64,000 bases of DNA. Source: Nocardioides sp. GY 10113 (GTDB lineage Bacteria > Actinomycetota > Actinomycetes > Propionibacteriales > Nocardioidaceae). Numbering within the stretch: the first letter of the stretch is position 1; each line of letters starts with the position of its first letter. The DNA is taken from assembly GCF_004919105.1 (NCBI RefSeq), contig NZ_STGK01000019.1, positions 1-64,000 on the forward strand, written 5' to 3'. The translations under genes and the position numbers were made by a program. The notes beneath the pieces were generated by a model. That model searched no databases. It was not told the origin of the DNA and saw only the letters and a program-made list of their open reading frames with translations. This document shows positions 7,754 to 17,565 of this stretch, one piece after another.

Positions 7754-7856
7754 CGGGGCCGGACCCGCCCCGCGCGCTCGGGGGTTGCCTGATCGTCTCG
7801 GGCGGACCAGCATCGCCGGATGGCCGGACGCGTCGACGCGAAGGAGCACCGCTGAC

Positions 7857-8426
7857 ATGGCAGAGGTACTGCTCTACCACCACATCCAGGGCCTGACCGA
7901 CGGCGTGCGGGCGTTCGCCGACGACCTCCGCCGGGCCGGCCACACGGTGCACACGCCCGACCTGTTCGGAGGGCGCACGTTCGACACCATCGAGGCCGGC
8001 TTCGGGGCCGCGCGGGACCTCGGGTTCGACACGCTCCGGGAGCGGGGTGCGGCCGCGGCGGACGAGCTCGGCCCGGACCTCGTCTATGCGGGGCTCTCGT
8101 TCGGGGTGACGATCGCTCAGCGGCTGGCGCAGACGCGTCCGGGCGCTCGCGGGGCGTTGCTCCTGTACTCCTGCCTCCCCGTGACCGAGTTCGGGCCGGC
8201 CTGGCCGGAGGGGGTGCCGGTGCAGATCCACGGCAAGGAGGGCGACGAGTTCTTCGACGAGGACCTGCCGGCCGCCCGCGAGCTCGCCGACGCCACGGCC
8301 TCCGCGGAGCTGTTCGTCTACCCCGGGGACGGGCACCTGTTCGCCGACTCCTCCCTGGCGGCGTACGACGCGGAGGCGACCGCGCTGCTGATGGAACGGG
8401 TGCGGTCGTTCCTCGACGCGGTGTGA
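7857..8426 (+). CDS. Dienelactone-hydrolase-like alpha/beta hydrolase
   Basis: A 189-residue single-domain alpha/beta hydrolase of the dienelactone hydrolase family. The nucleophile elbow reads G-L-S-F-G, so a serine occupies the place of the cysteine of classical dienelactone hydrolases. Candidate acid and base residues are in GKEGDEFF and YPGDGHLFAD. The opening strand VLLYHHIQGLTDGVRAFADDLR lacks a signal peptide. AAGGAG precedes the ATG by 10 nt. The next gene could start by overlapping its stop codon, but a leaderless start further downstream looks better. Substrate unknown; cytoplasmic hydrolase of small esters or lactones is the likely role. Confidence 0.82.
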   Translation: MAEVLLYHHIQGLTDGVRAFADDLRRAGHTVHTPDLFGGRTFDTIEAGFGAARDLGFDTLRERGAAAADELGPDLVYAGLSFGVTIAQRLAQTRPGARGALLLYSCLPVTEFGPAWPEGVPVQIHGKEGDEFFDEDLPAARELADATASAELFVYPGDGHLFADSSLAAYDAEATALLMERVRSFLDAV

Positions 8427-8471
8427 AGGCCGCGCCGGGCGGGTCGGAGGTGGTCGCGCGCTCCCGGCAAC

Positions 8472-8477
8472 TACGCT
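8472..8477 (+). promoter_or_regulatory. -10 box of the DNA methylase gene (leaderless)
   Basis: TACGCT, 8 nt before the GTG at 8486. The spacing fits a transcript that starts at or next to the start codon. Confidence 0.5.
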
Positions 8478-8485
8478 GCCGAGCC

Positions 8486-10027
8486 GTGGCGGTCGAGGGG
8501 GAGCAGGCACGAGAACGCGCGGAGGCCGCCGCGGCCGCCTACGAGGCGGCGTTGGGCGACGCCCGCGGCGACCGGCGCGCCCGGGGCGCGTTCTACACCC
8601 CGCCCGAGCTGGTCGATTGGATCCTCGACCGGGCCCTGACCTCGCCGTCCCACCGCGTGCTCGACCCGGCCTGCGGCACCGGTCACTTCCTGGTCGCGGC
8701 CGCGCGGCGCCTCGGCGACGTCCGCGCCGTCCACGGCTCCGACCTGGACGCCGAGGCGGTCCGGCTCGCCCGGGCCCGCCTGGCCGCGCTCGACCCGACC
8801 GTGCCCGCCGAGGAGATCGCCGCCCGGGTGCGGGTCGCCGACGGCCTGGAGGCCTGGTCGGGGGAGCGGTTCGACGCCGTGGTCGGCAACCCGCCGTTCC
8901 TCGGCCAGTTGCGGCGGCGTACGGCGGGCCGGACCGGCGGGCTCGGCGCCTACACCGACACCAGCGCCGCCTTCCTGCACCGCAGCCTGTCCCTGGTGGA
9001 GGCGGGTGGGGTGGTCGCCCTGGTGCAGCCGTTGTCCGTGCTGGCCGCCCGCGACGCCGGCCCGGTCCGCGCCGAGGTCGCCGAGCGCGGCGCGGTCGTC
9101 GACTTCTGGTGCCACGACCGGCCGGTCTTCGAGGGCACCCCGGTGCTCACCTGCGTGCCGGTGGTCCGGATCGGGGCGACCGGGGGCGTGGCGCCCGAGG
9201 GCTGGGGAGCGCTCGCCGCGCCAGCCTTCGGGATCCCTCCGGTCCAGCTGCCGGCCGACACCGGGGTGCTGGGCGACGTGGCCACCTGCACGGCGGACTT
9301 CCGCGACCAGTACTACGGGCTGCGGCCCTACGTCCGCGACGCGGGCCCCGGCGAGGTCGCCGTGCCGCCGGCCGGGCACGCCCCGCTGGTCACCAGCGGC
9401 CTGATCGACCCCGCCGAGTCCCGCTGGGGGAGCGTCCCGACCCGCTTCGCCCGCACCCCGTACGACGCCCCGCTGGTCGACCTCGACGCGCTCCGGGCGG
9501 GGGCGGACGAGACGGGTGCGGACGGGGCGTTGGCCCGCTGGGCGGACGCCCGACTCGTTCCGAAGGTGCTGGTCGCCGCCCAGGGCCGAGTGGTCGAGGC
9601 GGTCGCGGACGTCGAGGGCTGCTGGCTGCCGTCGGTGCCGGTGCTGACCGCCGTGCCGCGCGAACGGGACGCGGACGCGCTGTGGCGGCTGCTCGCCCTC
9701 ACCCTGGCGCCGCCGGTGGTCGCCGACGCCGCGGCCCGCTACCTCGGCACGGGGCTCACCCCGGGGTCGATCAAGGTCAGCGCCCGCCAGCTCACGGCCT
9801 TCCCGCTGCCGTCCGACCGGCGGGCCTGGTCCGAGGCGGCGGGGCTGGCCCGCGCGGCCCAGGCCGCCGGGCCCGAGGAGCGTCCTGGCGCGCTCGCGGC
9901 CGTCGGCGCCGCGATGACCCGGGCCTACGGGCTCGACCCGCGCGGCGACGGCGAGGAGGTGCTGTCCTGGTGGCTCGGCCGGCTGGCCCGGGCGGACCGT
10001 CGGTCCACGGTTCGCGGGGACGGGTGA
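8486..10027 (+). CDS. Orphan N6-adenine DNA methyltransferase
   Basis: A 513-residue gamma-type amino-methyltransferase. Motif X-like FYTPPELVDWIL (36-47), motif I DPACGTGHFL (60-69) and motif IV NPPF (135-138) are all present, so S-adenosylmethionine-dependent N6-adenine methylation is expected. The remaining 300 residues presumably hold target recognition (KVLVAAQGRVVEAV, TPGSIKVSARQL, typical of HsdM / type IIG-like proteins). No restriction subunit or HsdS lies next to it, so it looks like a solitary methylase. GTG 8486 is preferred for the TACGCT box; GTG 8423, overlapping the upstream stop as GTGTGA, is the alternative. Confidence 0.85.
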   Translation: MAVEGEQARERAEAAAAAYEAALGDARGDRRARGAFYTPPELVDWILDRALTSPSHRVLDPACGTGHFLVAAARRLGDVRAVHGSDLDAEAVRLARARLAALDPTVPAEEIAARVRVADGLEAWSGERFDAVVGNPPFLGQLRRRTAGRTGGLGAYTDTSAAFLHRSLSLVEAGGVVALVQPLSVLAARDAGPVRAEVAERGAVVDFWCHDRPVFEGTPVLTCVPVVRIGATGGVAPEGWGALAAPAFGIPPVQLPADTGVLGDVATCTADFRDQYYGLRPYVRDAGPGEVAVPPAGHAPLVTSGLIDPAESRWGSVPTRFARTPYDAPLVDLDALRAGADETGADGALARWADARLVPKVLVAAQGRVVEAVADVEGCWLPSVPVLTAVPRERDADALWRLLALTLAPPVVADAAARYLGTGLTPGSIKVSARQLTAFPLPSDRRAWSEAAGLARAAQAAGPEERPGALAAVGAAMTRAYGLDPRGDGEEVLSWWLGRLARADRRSTVRGDG

Positions 10028-10056
10028 TCGGGGTCCTTCGTGTCGGCGGCTGCTCC

Positions 10057-10062
10057 TAGGAT
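10057..10062 (+). promoter_or_regulatory. -10 box of the ABC ATPase gene (leaderless)
   Basis: TAGGAT, 7 nt before the GTG at 10070. No clear -35. Confidence 0.5.
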
Positions 10063-10069
10063 CGATCGG

Positions 10070-11047
10070 GTGCAGCAACCCCGTCCCGCCTCGACCGCCG
10101 CCGCGCTGCCGGAGCCTGCTCCAGCGGGCTCGATGATCACTGCGCGCGGCCTGCGCAAGTCGTTCGGCGACTTCGAGGCGGTGCGCGGGATCGACCTCGA
10201 CGTGCGGCGCGGCGAGGTCTTCGCCTTCCTCGGGCCGAACGGCGCCGGCAAGTCCTCCACGATGCGGATGATCGCCGCGGTCTCACCGGTCAGCGGCGGG
10301 CAGCTGCGGATCCTGGGTATGGACCCGGCCGTCGACGGGCCCGCGATCCGCGGCCGCCTGGGCGTCTGCCCGCAGGAGGACAACCTCGACATCGAGATCG
10401 ACGTGGCCGACAACCTCTACGTGTACGGCCGGTACTTCGGTCTGCCCAAGGCGGTGATCCGGGAGCGGGTGGGGGAGCTGCTGGAGTTCGCGAAGCTGAC
10501 CGACCGCGCGCACGCGATGGTCGAGGAGCTCTCCGGGGGCATGAAGCGGCGGCTCACCATCGCGCGGTCGCTGGTCAACCGCCCGGAGCTGCTGCTGCTC
10601 GACGAGCCGACCACCGGGCTGGACCCGCAGGCGCGACACCTGCTGTGGGACCAGCTCTACCGGCTGAAGCAGTCGGGGGTGACGCTGGTGCTCACCACCC
10701 ACTACATGGACGAGGCCGAGCAGCTGGCCGATCGCCTGGTGGTGATGGACAAGGGCCTGATCGTCGCCCAGGGCGCCCCGCGGGACCTGATCCGCGAGCA
10801 CTCCACCCGTGAGGTCGCCGAGCTCCGGTTCGGCGTCGGCGAGCACGAGGCGCACGCCCCCGTGGTGGAGGACCTGGGCGAGCGGGTCGAGGTGCTGCCT
10901 GACCGGCTGCTCGTCTACGCCCACGACGGCGAGGAGGTCGTCACGCGGGTCCACGAGCGGGGACTGCAGCCGCTCGCCACCCTGGTCCGGCGCTCCACGC
11001 TGGAGGACGTCTTCCTCCGGCTCACCGGCCGCACCCTGGTCGACTGA
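10070..11047 (+). CDS. ABC transporter ATPase, DrrA/NodI-type
   Basis: A 325-residue ABC ATPase: Walker A GPNGAGKSS, Q-loop in CPQEDNLD, signature LSGGM, Walker B LLLLDEPTTGLDP and the H-loop TTHYMDEAE. The C-terminal 90 residues form the extension typical of DrrA/NodI drug or lipid exporters. It powers the two membrane proteins encoded directly downstream. The GTG at 10070 is chosen for the TAGGAT box 7 nt upstream; the first 20 residues are a Pro/Ala-rich lead before the domain starts at MITARGLRKSFG. The exported substrate cannot be read from sequence. Confidence 0.88.
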   Translation: MQQPRPASTAAALPEPAPAGSMITARGLRKSFGDFEAVRGIDLDVRRGEVFAFLGPNGAGKSSTMRMIAAVSPVSGGQLRILGMDPAVDGPAIRGRLGVCPQEDNLDIEIDVADNLYVYGRYFGLPKAVIRERVGELLEFAKLTDRAHAMVEELSGGMKRRLTIARSLVNRPELLLLDEPTTGLDPQARHLLWDQLYRLKQSGVTLVLTTHYMDEAEQLADRLVVMDKGLIVAQGAPRDLIREHSTREVAELRFGVGEHEAHAPVVEDLGERVEVLPDRLLVYAHDGEEVVTRVHERGLQPLATLVRRSTLEDVFLRLTGRTLVD

Positions 11048-11060
11048 GGGGGCCGGACCG

Positions 11061-11888
11061 ATGGACGGCACGCTCGAGCACCCGGTCACCGCGCCGCCGA
11101 GCGCTCTCGGCCTGTGGCAGGGGATCGGCCGGCAGGTCGACTACTGGGCGACGCTGTGGCGACGGACCTGGCGCGGGGTGCTGGTCTCCTCGTTCCTCTC
11201 GCCGTTCCTCTACGTGATCGCGATGGGTGTCCTGCTCGGGGGCTTCATCGAGGCCGACCCCGCCGAGCTGGAGGGCGCCACGTCGTACCTGGCGTTCGTG
11301 GTGCCCGGCCTGATCGCCGCCCACGCGATGCAGACCGCGGTCTTCGAGACGACCTACCCGGTGATGGGCATGATCAAGTGGCAGCGGGTCTACGAGTCGA
11401 TGCTGGCGACGCCGCTCGAGCCGCGGCACGTGGTCGGCGCCCACCTGTCGTCGGTGGTGGTGCACCTCGTCGCCACCTGTGGCGTCTACACGCTCGTGAT
11501 GGTGCCGTTCGGGGTGTTCGCGACCTGGTGGGGTCCGGTCCTGGCGTTCGGCGCGCAGGTGCTGTGCGGCACCGCGTTCGCCACGCTCGTCTACGGCTTC
11601 TCCACCCGGGTCACCAGCGACCAGGCGTTCGGTGTCCTGTTCCGGCTCGGGGTGTTCCCGATGTTCCTCTTCTCCGGCGCCTTCTTCCCGGTCTCCAACC
11701 TCGGTGAGGCCGGGGCGTGGGCGGCGCGCCTCACGCCGTTGTGGCACGGGGTCAACCTGTCCCGCATGTTCGCCCTCGACCACGTCACCTGGTGGGTGGC
11801 TGCGGTCAACGCCGGCGTGCTGGTCGCGCTCGCCGCCGTCGGCTGGCGGTGGTCGGTCACGGGCCTGACGAAGCGGATGATCACGTGA
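11061..11888 (+). CDS. ABC-2 type permease, DrrB/NodJ-like (first)
   Basis: A 275-residue integral membrane protein with about six hydrophobic segments, of the ABC-2 family (DrrB/NodJ). Family marks are the amphipathic WRRTWRGVLVSSFLSPFLYVIAMG entry region split by charges, YESMLATPLEPRHVV and the C-terminal FLFSGAFFPVSNL block. It forms the membrane half of an exporter with the ATPase that ends 13 nt upstream. The following permease overlaps its stop as GTGA, suggesting that the two permeases form a heterodimer. Start ATG at 11061; the upstream spacing GGGGGCC is a weak ribosome site. Confidence 0.87.
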   Translation: MDGTLEHPVTAPPSALGLWQGIGRQVDYWATLWRRTWRGVLVSSFLSPFLYVIAMGVLLGGFIEADPAELEGATSYLAFVVPGLIAAHAMQTAVFETTYPVMGMIKWQRVYESMLATPLEPRHVVGAHLSSVVVHLVATCGVYTLVMVPFGVFATWWGPVLAFGAQVLCGTAFATLVYGFSTRVTSDQAFGVLFRLGVFPMFLFSGAFFPVSNLGEAGAWAARLTPLWHGVNLSRMFALDHVTWWVAAVNAGVLVALAAVGWRWSVTGLTKRMIT

Positions 11889-12709
11889 GCGCCGCGCTGG
11901 GGACGGGCGCCGGCGCGGGGGCCGCCGAGGCGCCGGGTCAGGTGGGCCCGTGGGCCGCGGTCCGGCTGCTCGTGCTGCGCAACCTCATCTCGTACCGCCG
12001 CGCGTGGAAGCTGTTCCTGTCCGGCTTCCTGGAGCCGGTCTTCTACCTGTTCTCGATCGGCATCGGCGTCGGAGCGCTGGTCGACGGCTTCACCGTCGGC
12101 GGCCGGGAGGTCTCCTACGCCGCGTTCGTCGCGCCCGGCATGCTCGCCGCCTCCGCGTTCAACGGGGCGCTGCTCGACTCGACGTACAACGTCTTCTTCA
12201 AGCTGAAGTACCTCAAGCTCTACGACCAGATCCTGGCGACGCCGATGACGACGCGCGACGTGGCGCGGGGCGAGATCGCCTGGGGACAGCTGCGGGGCAG
12301 CCTGTACGCCGTGGCGTTCCTGCTGGTGATGCTCGCGATGGGCCTGGTCGAGTCGTGGTGGGCGCTGCTGGCGCTGCCGGCCGCCGTGCTGATCGGGTTC
12401 GCGTTCAGCGCGGTCTGCATGGCCGCCACCACCTGGATGCGCAACTTCCAGGACTTCGACAAGATCACGCTGGTCCAGCTGCCGCTGTTCCTCTTCTCAG
12501 CGACCTTCTTCCCGGTGGACACCTTCGCCGCGCCGGTCCGCTGGCTCGTCGAGTGCACGCCGCTCTACCGCGGGGTCGTCCTGTGTCGTGAGCTCACCCT
12601 CGGCGCTCCGTCGGTCGCCTCGTTGGTCTCGGTGGTCTACCTGCTGGCGATGGGTGCGGTCGGCATGGTCGTCGTCCGCCGCCGGCTGGATCGTCTCCTC
12701 CTGACCTGA
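11885..12709 (+). CDS. ABC-2 type permease, DrrB/NodJ-like (second)
   Basis: A 274-residue membrane protein paralogous to the preceding permease: about six membrane segments, YDQILATPMTTRDVARGE in the cytoplasmic loop and LFLFSATFFPVDTFA near the C terminus. The GTG start overlaps the previous stop (GTGA, 11885-11888), so translation is coupled. With one ATPase and two different permeases, the operon most likely makes an exporter of the NodIJ/daunorubicin type. The gene ends just before a strong hairpin facing the convergent nucleoside-hydrolase operon. Confidence 0.87.
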   Translation: MSAALGTGAGAGAAEAPGQVGPWAAVRLLVLRNLISYRRAWKLFLSGFLEPVFYLFSIGIGVGALVDGFTVGGREVSYAAFVAPGMLAASAFNGALLDSTYNVFFKLKYLKLYDQILATPMTTRDVARGEIAWGQLRGSLYAVAFLLVMLAMGLVESWWALLALPAAVLIGFAFSAVCMAATTWMRNFQDFDKITLVQLPLFLFSATFFPVDTFAAPVRWLVECTPLYRGVVLCRELTLGAPSVASLVSVVYLLAMGAVGMVVVRRRLDRLLLT

Positions 12710-12737
12710 GCCTCAACCCGTGGTTGAGGGTTGAGGC
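12710..12737. terminator. Bidirectional hairpin between convergent operons
   Basis: Perfect 10-bp inverted repeat GCCTCAACCC / GGGTTGAGGC with an 8-nt loop, sitting exactly between the stop codons at 12709 and 12748. No T-run follows, as usual in very GC-rich actinobacteria. Confidence 0.65.
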
Positions 12738-12747
12738 GGGTGACGGG

Positions 12748-13746
12748 TCAGCCGTCGGCGATCGTCGTCCTGATCGGAGCGAGCAGTACGTCCTCGTCCA
12801 CGCCTGTCACCACCTCCGACACCCCGGGTCCGCGGCGGCTGAGACGGCCCCGGTCCTCCGACACGTCGACCGACCAGGAGCCGCGGACGGTGCTCGCGGC
12901 CTTCGGGTCGGTCACCAGAGCTGCGGTGACGACGTCCCAGTGCACGGTTCCGGCAGCGTCGACGAGCGGAGCGAGCATGCCCATCCGGTCGGCCAGCGGC
13001 TCGAGGAGGTCGCGGGGGATCGCCTCGTCGGGCACCGCCGTCACCGGCACCGGGCCGGCCAGGATCCCGGCGAGGGCGTCGGGGTCGGCGGCGGCGTTCC
13101 ACTCGGCGGCTCCCGGCGACTGGGACGGTCCCTCGTAGGCGCCGGTCATCGCCACGATCCGCGCGATCCTGCCGTAGCCGACCGGATCGCGCCGGAGAGC
13201 CGTGGCCAGCTCGGTGGCCGGTCCGAGTGCGACCACCTGGAGGCCTTCGTGCGCGCGGGCCAGGCGGAGCATGAGCGTCGCCGGGTCCGTCCCGGCGGCC
13301 CACACCGGTGGCCGAACGCCGGCGGGGACGGCAGCCAGGGGCGGGTTCTCCGCGGCCCGCACCCACTCGGCCGGCCACTCCAGGCCGTGTGGCACTCGGC
13401 TGCGTCGCCCGCAGGCGATCTGGACCGGGTCGGCGATCTCCACTGCCACCGCCAGCCTGGCGAGCAGGTCGCCCGCCCGTGGGCACGTGACCATCCCGGT
13501 GGCCGGCACGGTGACGGCGACCACCCGGACGCCGGGATGCCGCAGCAGGTAGGCGAGCGCGAGCAGGTCGTCGGGAGCGAAGTCGCTGTCCACCACGATC
13601 GGGAGCGCATCGGGGCGGCGTGCGGGTGCGGCGGCCAGCGCGCCCAGCTCACCGTCGTCGTCGGTGGCCGCGGTGCAGCCGGTGGTGGCGGCCGCGACCG
13701 CCAGTCCGAGCGCCGCCAGCCAGCGCACACCCCGGGTGGCGTTCAC
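12748..13746 (-). CDS. Nucleoside hydrolase-like lipoprotein
   Basis: A 332-residue exported protein. A signal peptide ends near VAAATTGCTAA, an imperfect lipobox with the cysteine around residue 22, and the mature part is an inosine-uridine nucleoside hydrolase-like domain. The calcium-site motif reads DSDFAPDDLLAL, matching the DxDxxxDDxxAL family pattern. Other blocks are VVALGPATELATAL and IVAMTGAYEG. Ribohydrolase activity outside the membrane is therefore expected, though the substrate is unknown. The GTG start overlaps the stop of the upstream membrane protein (GTGA). It closes the sigma-factor/ABC operon, an unusual place for a nucleoside hydrolase. Confidence 0.78.
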   Translation of the reverse strand: MNATRGVRWLAALGLAVAAATTGCTAATDDDGELGALAAAPARRPDALPIVVDSDFAPDDLLALAYLLRHPGVRVVAVTVPATGMVTCPRAGDLLARLAVAVEIADPVQIACGRRSRVPHGLEWPAEWVRAAENPPLAAVPAGVRPPVWAAGTDPATLMLRLARAHEGLQVVALGPATELATALRRDPVGYGRIARIVAMTGAYEGPSQSPGAAEWNAAADPDALAGILAGPVPVTAVPDEAIPRDLLEPLADRMGMLAPLVDAAGTVHWDVVTAALVTDPKAASTVRGSWSVDVSEDRGRLSRRGPGVSEVVTGVDEDVLLAPIRTTIADG

Positions 13747-14657
13747 GGGTACACCGCGAGCTGGGCGACGTACCCGGCGACCGCGATCGCGGCTCCCGCG
13801 GCGAGGAGCAACCGGCGGTCCCGTCCCCGAGGGGCGGCGACCGCCAGCAGCAGCGCGGCGAGCCCGATCAGGTACACGTCGTGGCCCGCCGCCAGCGCGG
13901 GCGAGACCACCAGGCGCGCCCAGTGGTCCTGGTACTCGCCGGGACCTTCGAGGAGCCAGCCGGCCGGGAAGGACGCCGGGTCCGCGGCGGGCCCGCCGAC
14001 CTCGACCGAGACGGGTTGGCTCTGCAGCAGGGCGAACGGAGCCGTGGCCGCCGCCTGGAACACCCAGTAGGCCCCGACCGCGGAGCTCCAGATCAGGATC
14101 AGGACGAGGGTCGCGGTGATCCGGTGCCGGAACCTGCGGCCGACCGCGGCCCCGATCCCGATCGCCACCACCGCAGCCAGCACGCCTTGGAGGTACTCCG
14201 GCGGTGTCGGTACCGCGGCGGCGGTGCGCCCGGGCTCGTAGCCCAACGACAGCCCGCCCTGCGCGGCGACCACGAGCGTCATGACCGCGGTGCCCGCGAG
14301 GACCGGGAGGATCAGGCCGGTGGCGGCCAGCAGCCGGGCGCGGAACCTCACCTGCTCGCCGGCGGGCGCCGCGGCCGCGACCTCGACGCGCTCGCGATGG
14401 AAGGCGCCGGCCGTGATCGCGCTGGTCGCGAGCAGCAGGCCACCCAGGGGAATGAACCAGGAGCCGTAACGCTCGCCGGACCACGACTCGGGCTGGGCCC
14501 ACTCCCGGTAGGTGAGGGCGCTGATGACGGTGCCCACCACGAGCCACGGGTTGAGCAGCATCCGTCGGACCTCGGAGCGAGCCAGCGAGGTCACGACGTG
14601 GCGCGGCACCGCGCCCCGCTCCGAGGGGCGGGTCTGCGGTCCGGCGACGAGACTCAT
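13743..14657 (-). CDS. ABC-transporter-associated membrane protein
   Basis: A 304-residue polytopic protein with about six or seven hydrophobic segments (examples: LVVGTVISALTY, LGGLLLATSAITAGAF, GVLAAVVAIGIGAAVG, LLLAAGAAIAVAGYVAQ). There is no enzymatic motif. The position between an ABC ATPase gene and another membrane gene, all with 4-nt overlaps, marks it as the probable transmembrane partner. The ATG at 14655-14657 follows GGGGAGGGACCG. It resembles ABC-2 type membrane subunits in layout but not strongly in sequence. Function: transport or membrane remodelling, substrate unknown. Confidence 0.7.
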   Translation of the reverse strand: MSLVAGPQTRPSERGAVPRHVVTSLARSEVRRMLLNPWLVVGTVISALTYREWAQPESWSGERYGSWFIPLGGLLLATSAITAGAFHRERVEVAAAAPAGEQVRFRARLLAATGLILPVLAGTAVMTLVVAAQGGLSLGYEPGRTAAAVPTPPEYLQGVLAAVVAIGIGAAVGRRFRHRITATLVLILIWSSAVGAYWVFQAAATAPFALLQSQPVSVEVGGPAADPASFPAGWLLEGPGEYQDHWARLVVSPALAAGHDVYLIGLAALLLAVAAPRGRDRRLLLAAGAAIAVAGYVAQLAVYP

Positions 14658-15210
14658 CGGTCCCTCCCCGCTGCGACCGCGCCGAGACCGACGGCGAGCA
14701 CGATCCAGGGGTGCCGCAGAGCGACCTCGCCGGCCGACCAGCCGAGGGTGGTCGCCGCCCAGAGGGTCGTCGGCGGCAGCAGTACGGCGGCGGCGATGCC
14801 GAGCCGGCCGGGGAGCCAGGTCGCCGCGGCCCACCCCGCCCCCACGAGCGCCAGGACGGTCGGCCACACGGGATCGGCGGTGGTGGCGATCGACTCGACC
14901 GCGACGAGGAACGGTGCCGTCGCAGCGGCGGCCAGCGCGATCCGGAGGGCGCGTCTACGCCCCGGCCCGACCGGCAGCGGAGCGAGCAGCTCGCGGGCGG
15001 GGTCGTGCAGCGAGGCGAGCACGGCTGAGGCGAGGACGGAGGCGCCCGTCAGCGGAACGGTGGTGGGGCGGTCGGCCCCGAGCTCCGCCAGGGCCACGAC
15101 TGCGACCACGACCGCACCGATCGCCAGGAGAGTGCGCCAGGCGAGCGTGGATGCCGTCGGCGATGCCGCCTGCCACCAGGCGGTGGCGAGGTCGCTCCCT
15201 GCCGCCGCGG

Positions 15211-15214
<4 letters not shown>
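14654..15214 (-). CDS. Small polytopic membrane protein of the sigma/ABC operon
   Basis: A 186-residue membrane protein with about five hydrophobic segments (LLAIGAVVVAVVALAELG, VPLTGASVLASAVLASL, ALRIALAAAATAPFLVAV, GIAAAVLLPPTTLWAATTLG, WIVLAVGLGAVAAG). No family is recognised. The ATG overlaps the stop of the ABC ATPase gene (ATGA at 15211-15214) and its own stop overlaps the next gene in the same way. It is most simply a second membrane subunit of the transporter. Confidence 0.65.
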
Positions 15215-16103
<889 letters not shown>

Positions 16104-16107
<4 letters not shown>

Positions 16108-16910
16108 AGGTGCCTCCGATAGGTGACGAGGTCGCGACGGCCGTAGGCCAGTAGGAGGGCCCCGACGGTCAGGGCCGTCGCAGCGAGCTGGAGCGGTGCG
16201 CCGGTCGCGAGGTCCTCCAGCCCCGCCACCCCGCCCCACCGAGCCACGGCGGCGACGGCGAGCGCCCATCCGCCGCCGGTGACGGCGGCAGCGGTCGCCG
16301 GATCCACCGGCAGCGTGCCGGCGGCCAGGACGACGGAGGAGAGGGCCAGCCCGGGCACCACCCAGGCGAGAGCGAGTGCGATCGGCACGCCGAGCAGCAG
16401 CGCGGTCACCACCCCGGCGGGCAGGGCCAGCGCGGAGACGAGCACGGCCCGCCGCAGCACCAGCCGCAGTCCGCCGACCGGTGCCGCGAGGCCCAGCTCG
16501 CGCACCGGGTCGGTCTCCGGTCGGAACCCGAGCAGCACGGCCAGCATGGGTGCGAGCGGCGCGGCCATCAGCAGCGCGGCGGGCAGCCGTGGGGGAGCGG
16601 ACAGCAGGTCCACCAGGACGGGGAGGGCCACGACCAGGGCAAGGGCGAACCCGAGCGAGGCCAGCAGTGGTCCGGTCGCTGCGCCCAGTCGCAGCAGGGG
16701 GGACGTCGAGCCGGCATCCACCTCGGCGAGGAGCGCTGCCCATCGGCGCTCGGAGGCGTCGGCCGCTCCGCTGGCCGGCTCGACGGCGAGGGCTTCGCGG
16801 CAGGCGGCACACCGCAGCAGGTGTGTCTCGATCGAGTCCGCCAGCAGTGGCCCGGCGGTGCCGGACCGGTAGTCCCCGAGGTCCTCGGGGCGGACGTGCC
16901 AGGCGCTCAC
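16104..16910 (-). CDS. Zinc-finger anti-sigma factor fused to a polytopic membrane domain
   Basis: A 268-residue protein. The N-terminal 45 residues carry the zf-HC2 anti-sigma motif His30-x3-Cys34-x2-Cys37 (SIETHLLRCAACREAL). After a linker follow about six hydrophobic segments (for example LLASLGFALALVVALPVLVDLL split over the first, AALLMAAPLAPMLAVLLG, LVSALALPAGVVTALLLG). Usual zf-HC2 anti-sigma factors have one membrane helix, so this one resembles an ABC-2-like permease with a zinc-finger head. The GTG overlaps the sigma factor stop (GTGA). Likely role: hold the sigma factor at the membrane until a signal, perhaps transporter activity, releases it. Confidence 0.75.
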
Positions 16911-17464
16911 AGCAGCGCTCCTCTCAGCTCGGCTCGGGCGCGGCTCATACGGCTCTTCACCGTGCCCGCCGGAATGTTCAGCAGGGTGGCCGCCTCGCGG
17001 GTCGAGAGGCCGTCGAGGACCGTCGCCTGTACCACCGCGCGGAGCTCGGGTGACAGGCGTGCCAACGCCGCGCCGACGTCGCTGTGCTCCACACGGGAGA
17101 GCACCACCTCCTCGGCCGAGACCTGCGCCTCGGTGCGCAGCGTGACCAGCCGCGCGACGACGTTCTTGCGGGGGCGCAACTGGTGGAGGAGTGCTCGGAT
17201 GGCGATTCCCCACAGCCAGGCGGCCACCTCGCCGTCCCCGCGCCACCCGTGGGGTCGCCGCCAGACGGCGAGGAAGGTCTCGTTGATCGCCTCGTCGACG
17301 ACCGCAGGGTCGCCGCAGCGGTAGGCGAGACGCGCGCCGAGCCACGGCTCGTGCCGCAGGAACAGCGCATGCAGCGCGCCACGGTCGTGGTCGGCGATCG
17401 CTGCGAGCAACTCCGGGTCGGTGGCGTCGTGCACGCTCGCCCGCGGAGGATCGTGGTGTCTCAT
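16907..17464 (-). CDS. ECF RNA polymerase sigma factor
   Basis: A 185-residue ECF sigma factor. Region 2 (about 15-85: LLAAIADHDRGALHALFLRH, DEAINETFLAVWRRP) and region 4 (about 125-180: LSPELRAVVQATVLDGLSTREAATLLNIPAGTVKSRMSRAR, given here in outline) are both present with a short linker. The ATG at 17462-17464 follows AAGGGGGTGTG; a start 17 codons earlier is possible. It heads a five-gene overlapping operon with its anti-sigma factor and an ABC system, so it probably drives its own operon. It is divergent from the DM13 gene, 101 bp away, which it may also control. Confidence 0.88.
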   Translation of the reverse strand: MRHHDPPRASVHDATDPELLAAIADHDRGALHALFLRHEPWLGARLAYRCGDPAVVDEAINETFLAVWRRPHGWRGDGEVAAWLWGIAIRALLHQLRPRKNVVARLVTLRTEAQVSAEEVVLSRVEHSDVGAALARLSPELRAVVQATVLDGLSTREAATLLNIPAGTVKSRMSRARAELRGALL

Positions 17465-17565
17465 CACACCCCCTTGTGCCACCGAGTCGCCGGTTCGGTT
17501 CACCACCGTGCACATCGTCGCGCGCCGACCGGGCAGGATGGGTGCCGAACCGCGGAGGAGGCGAC

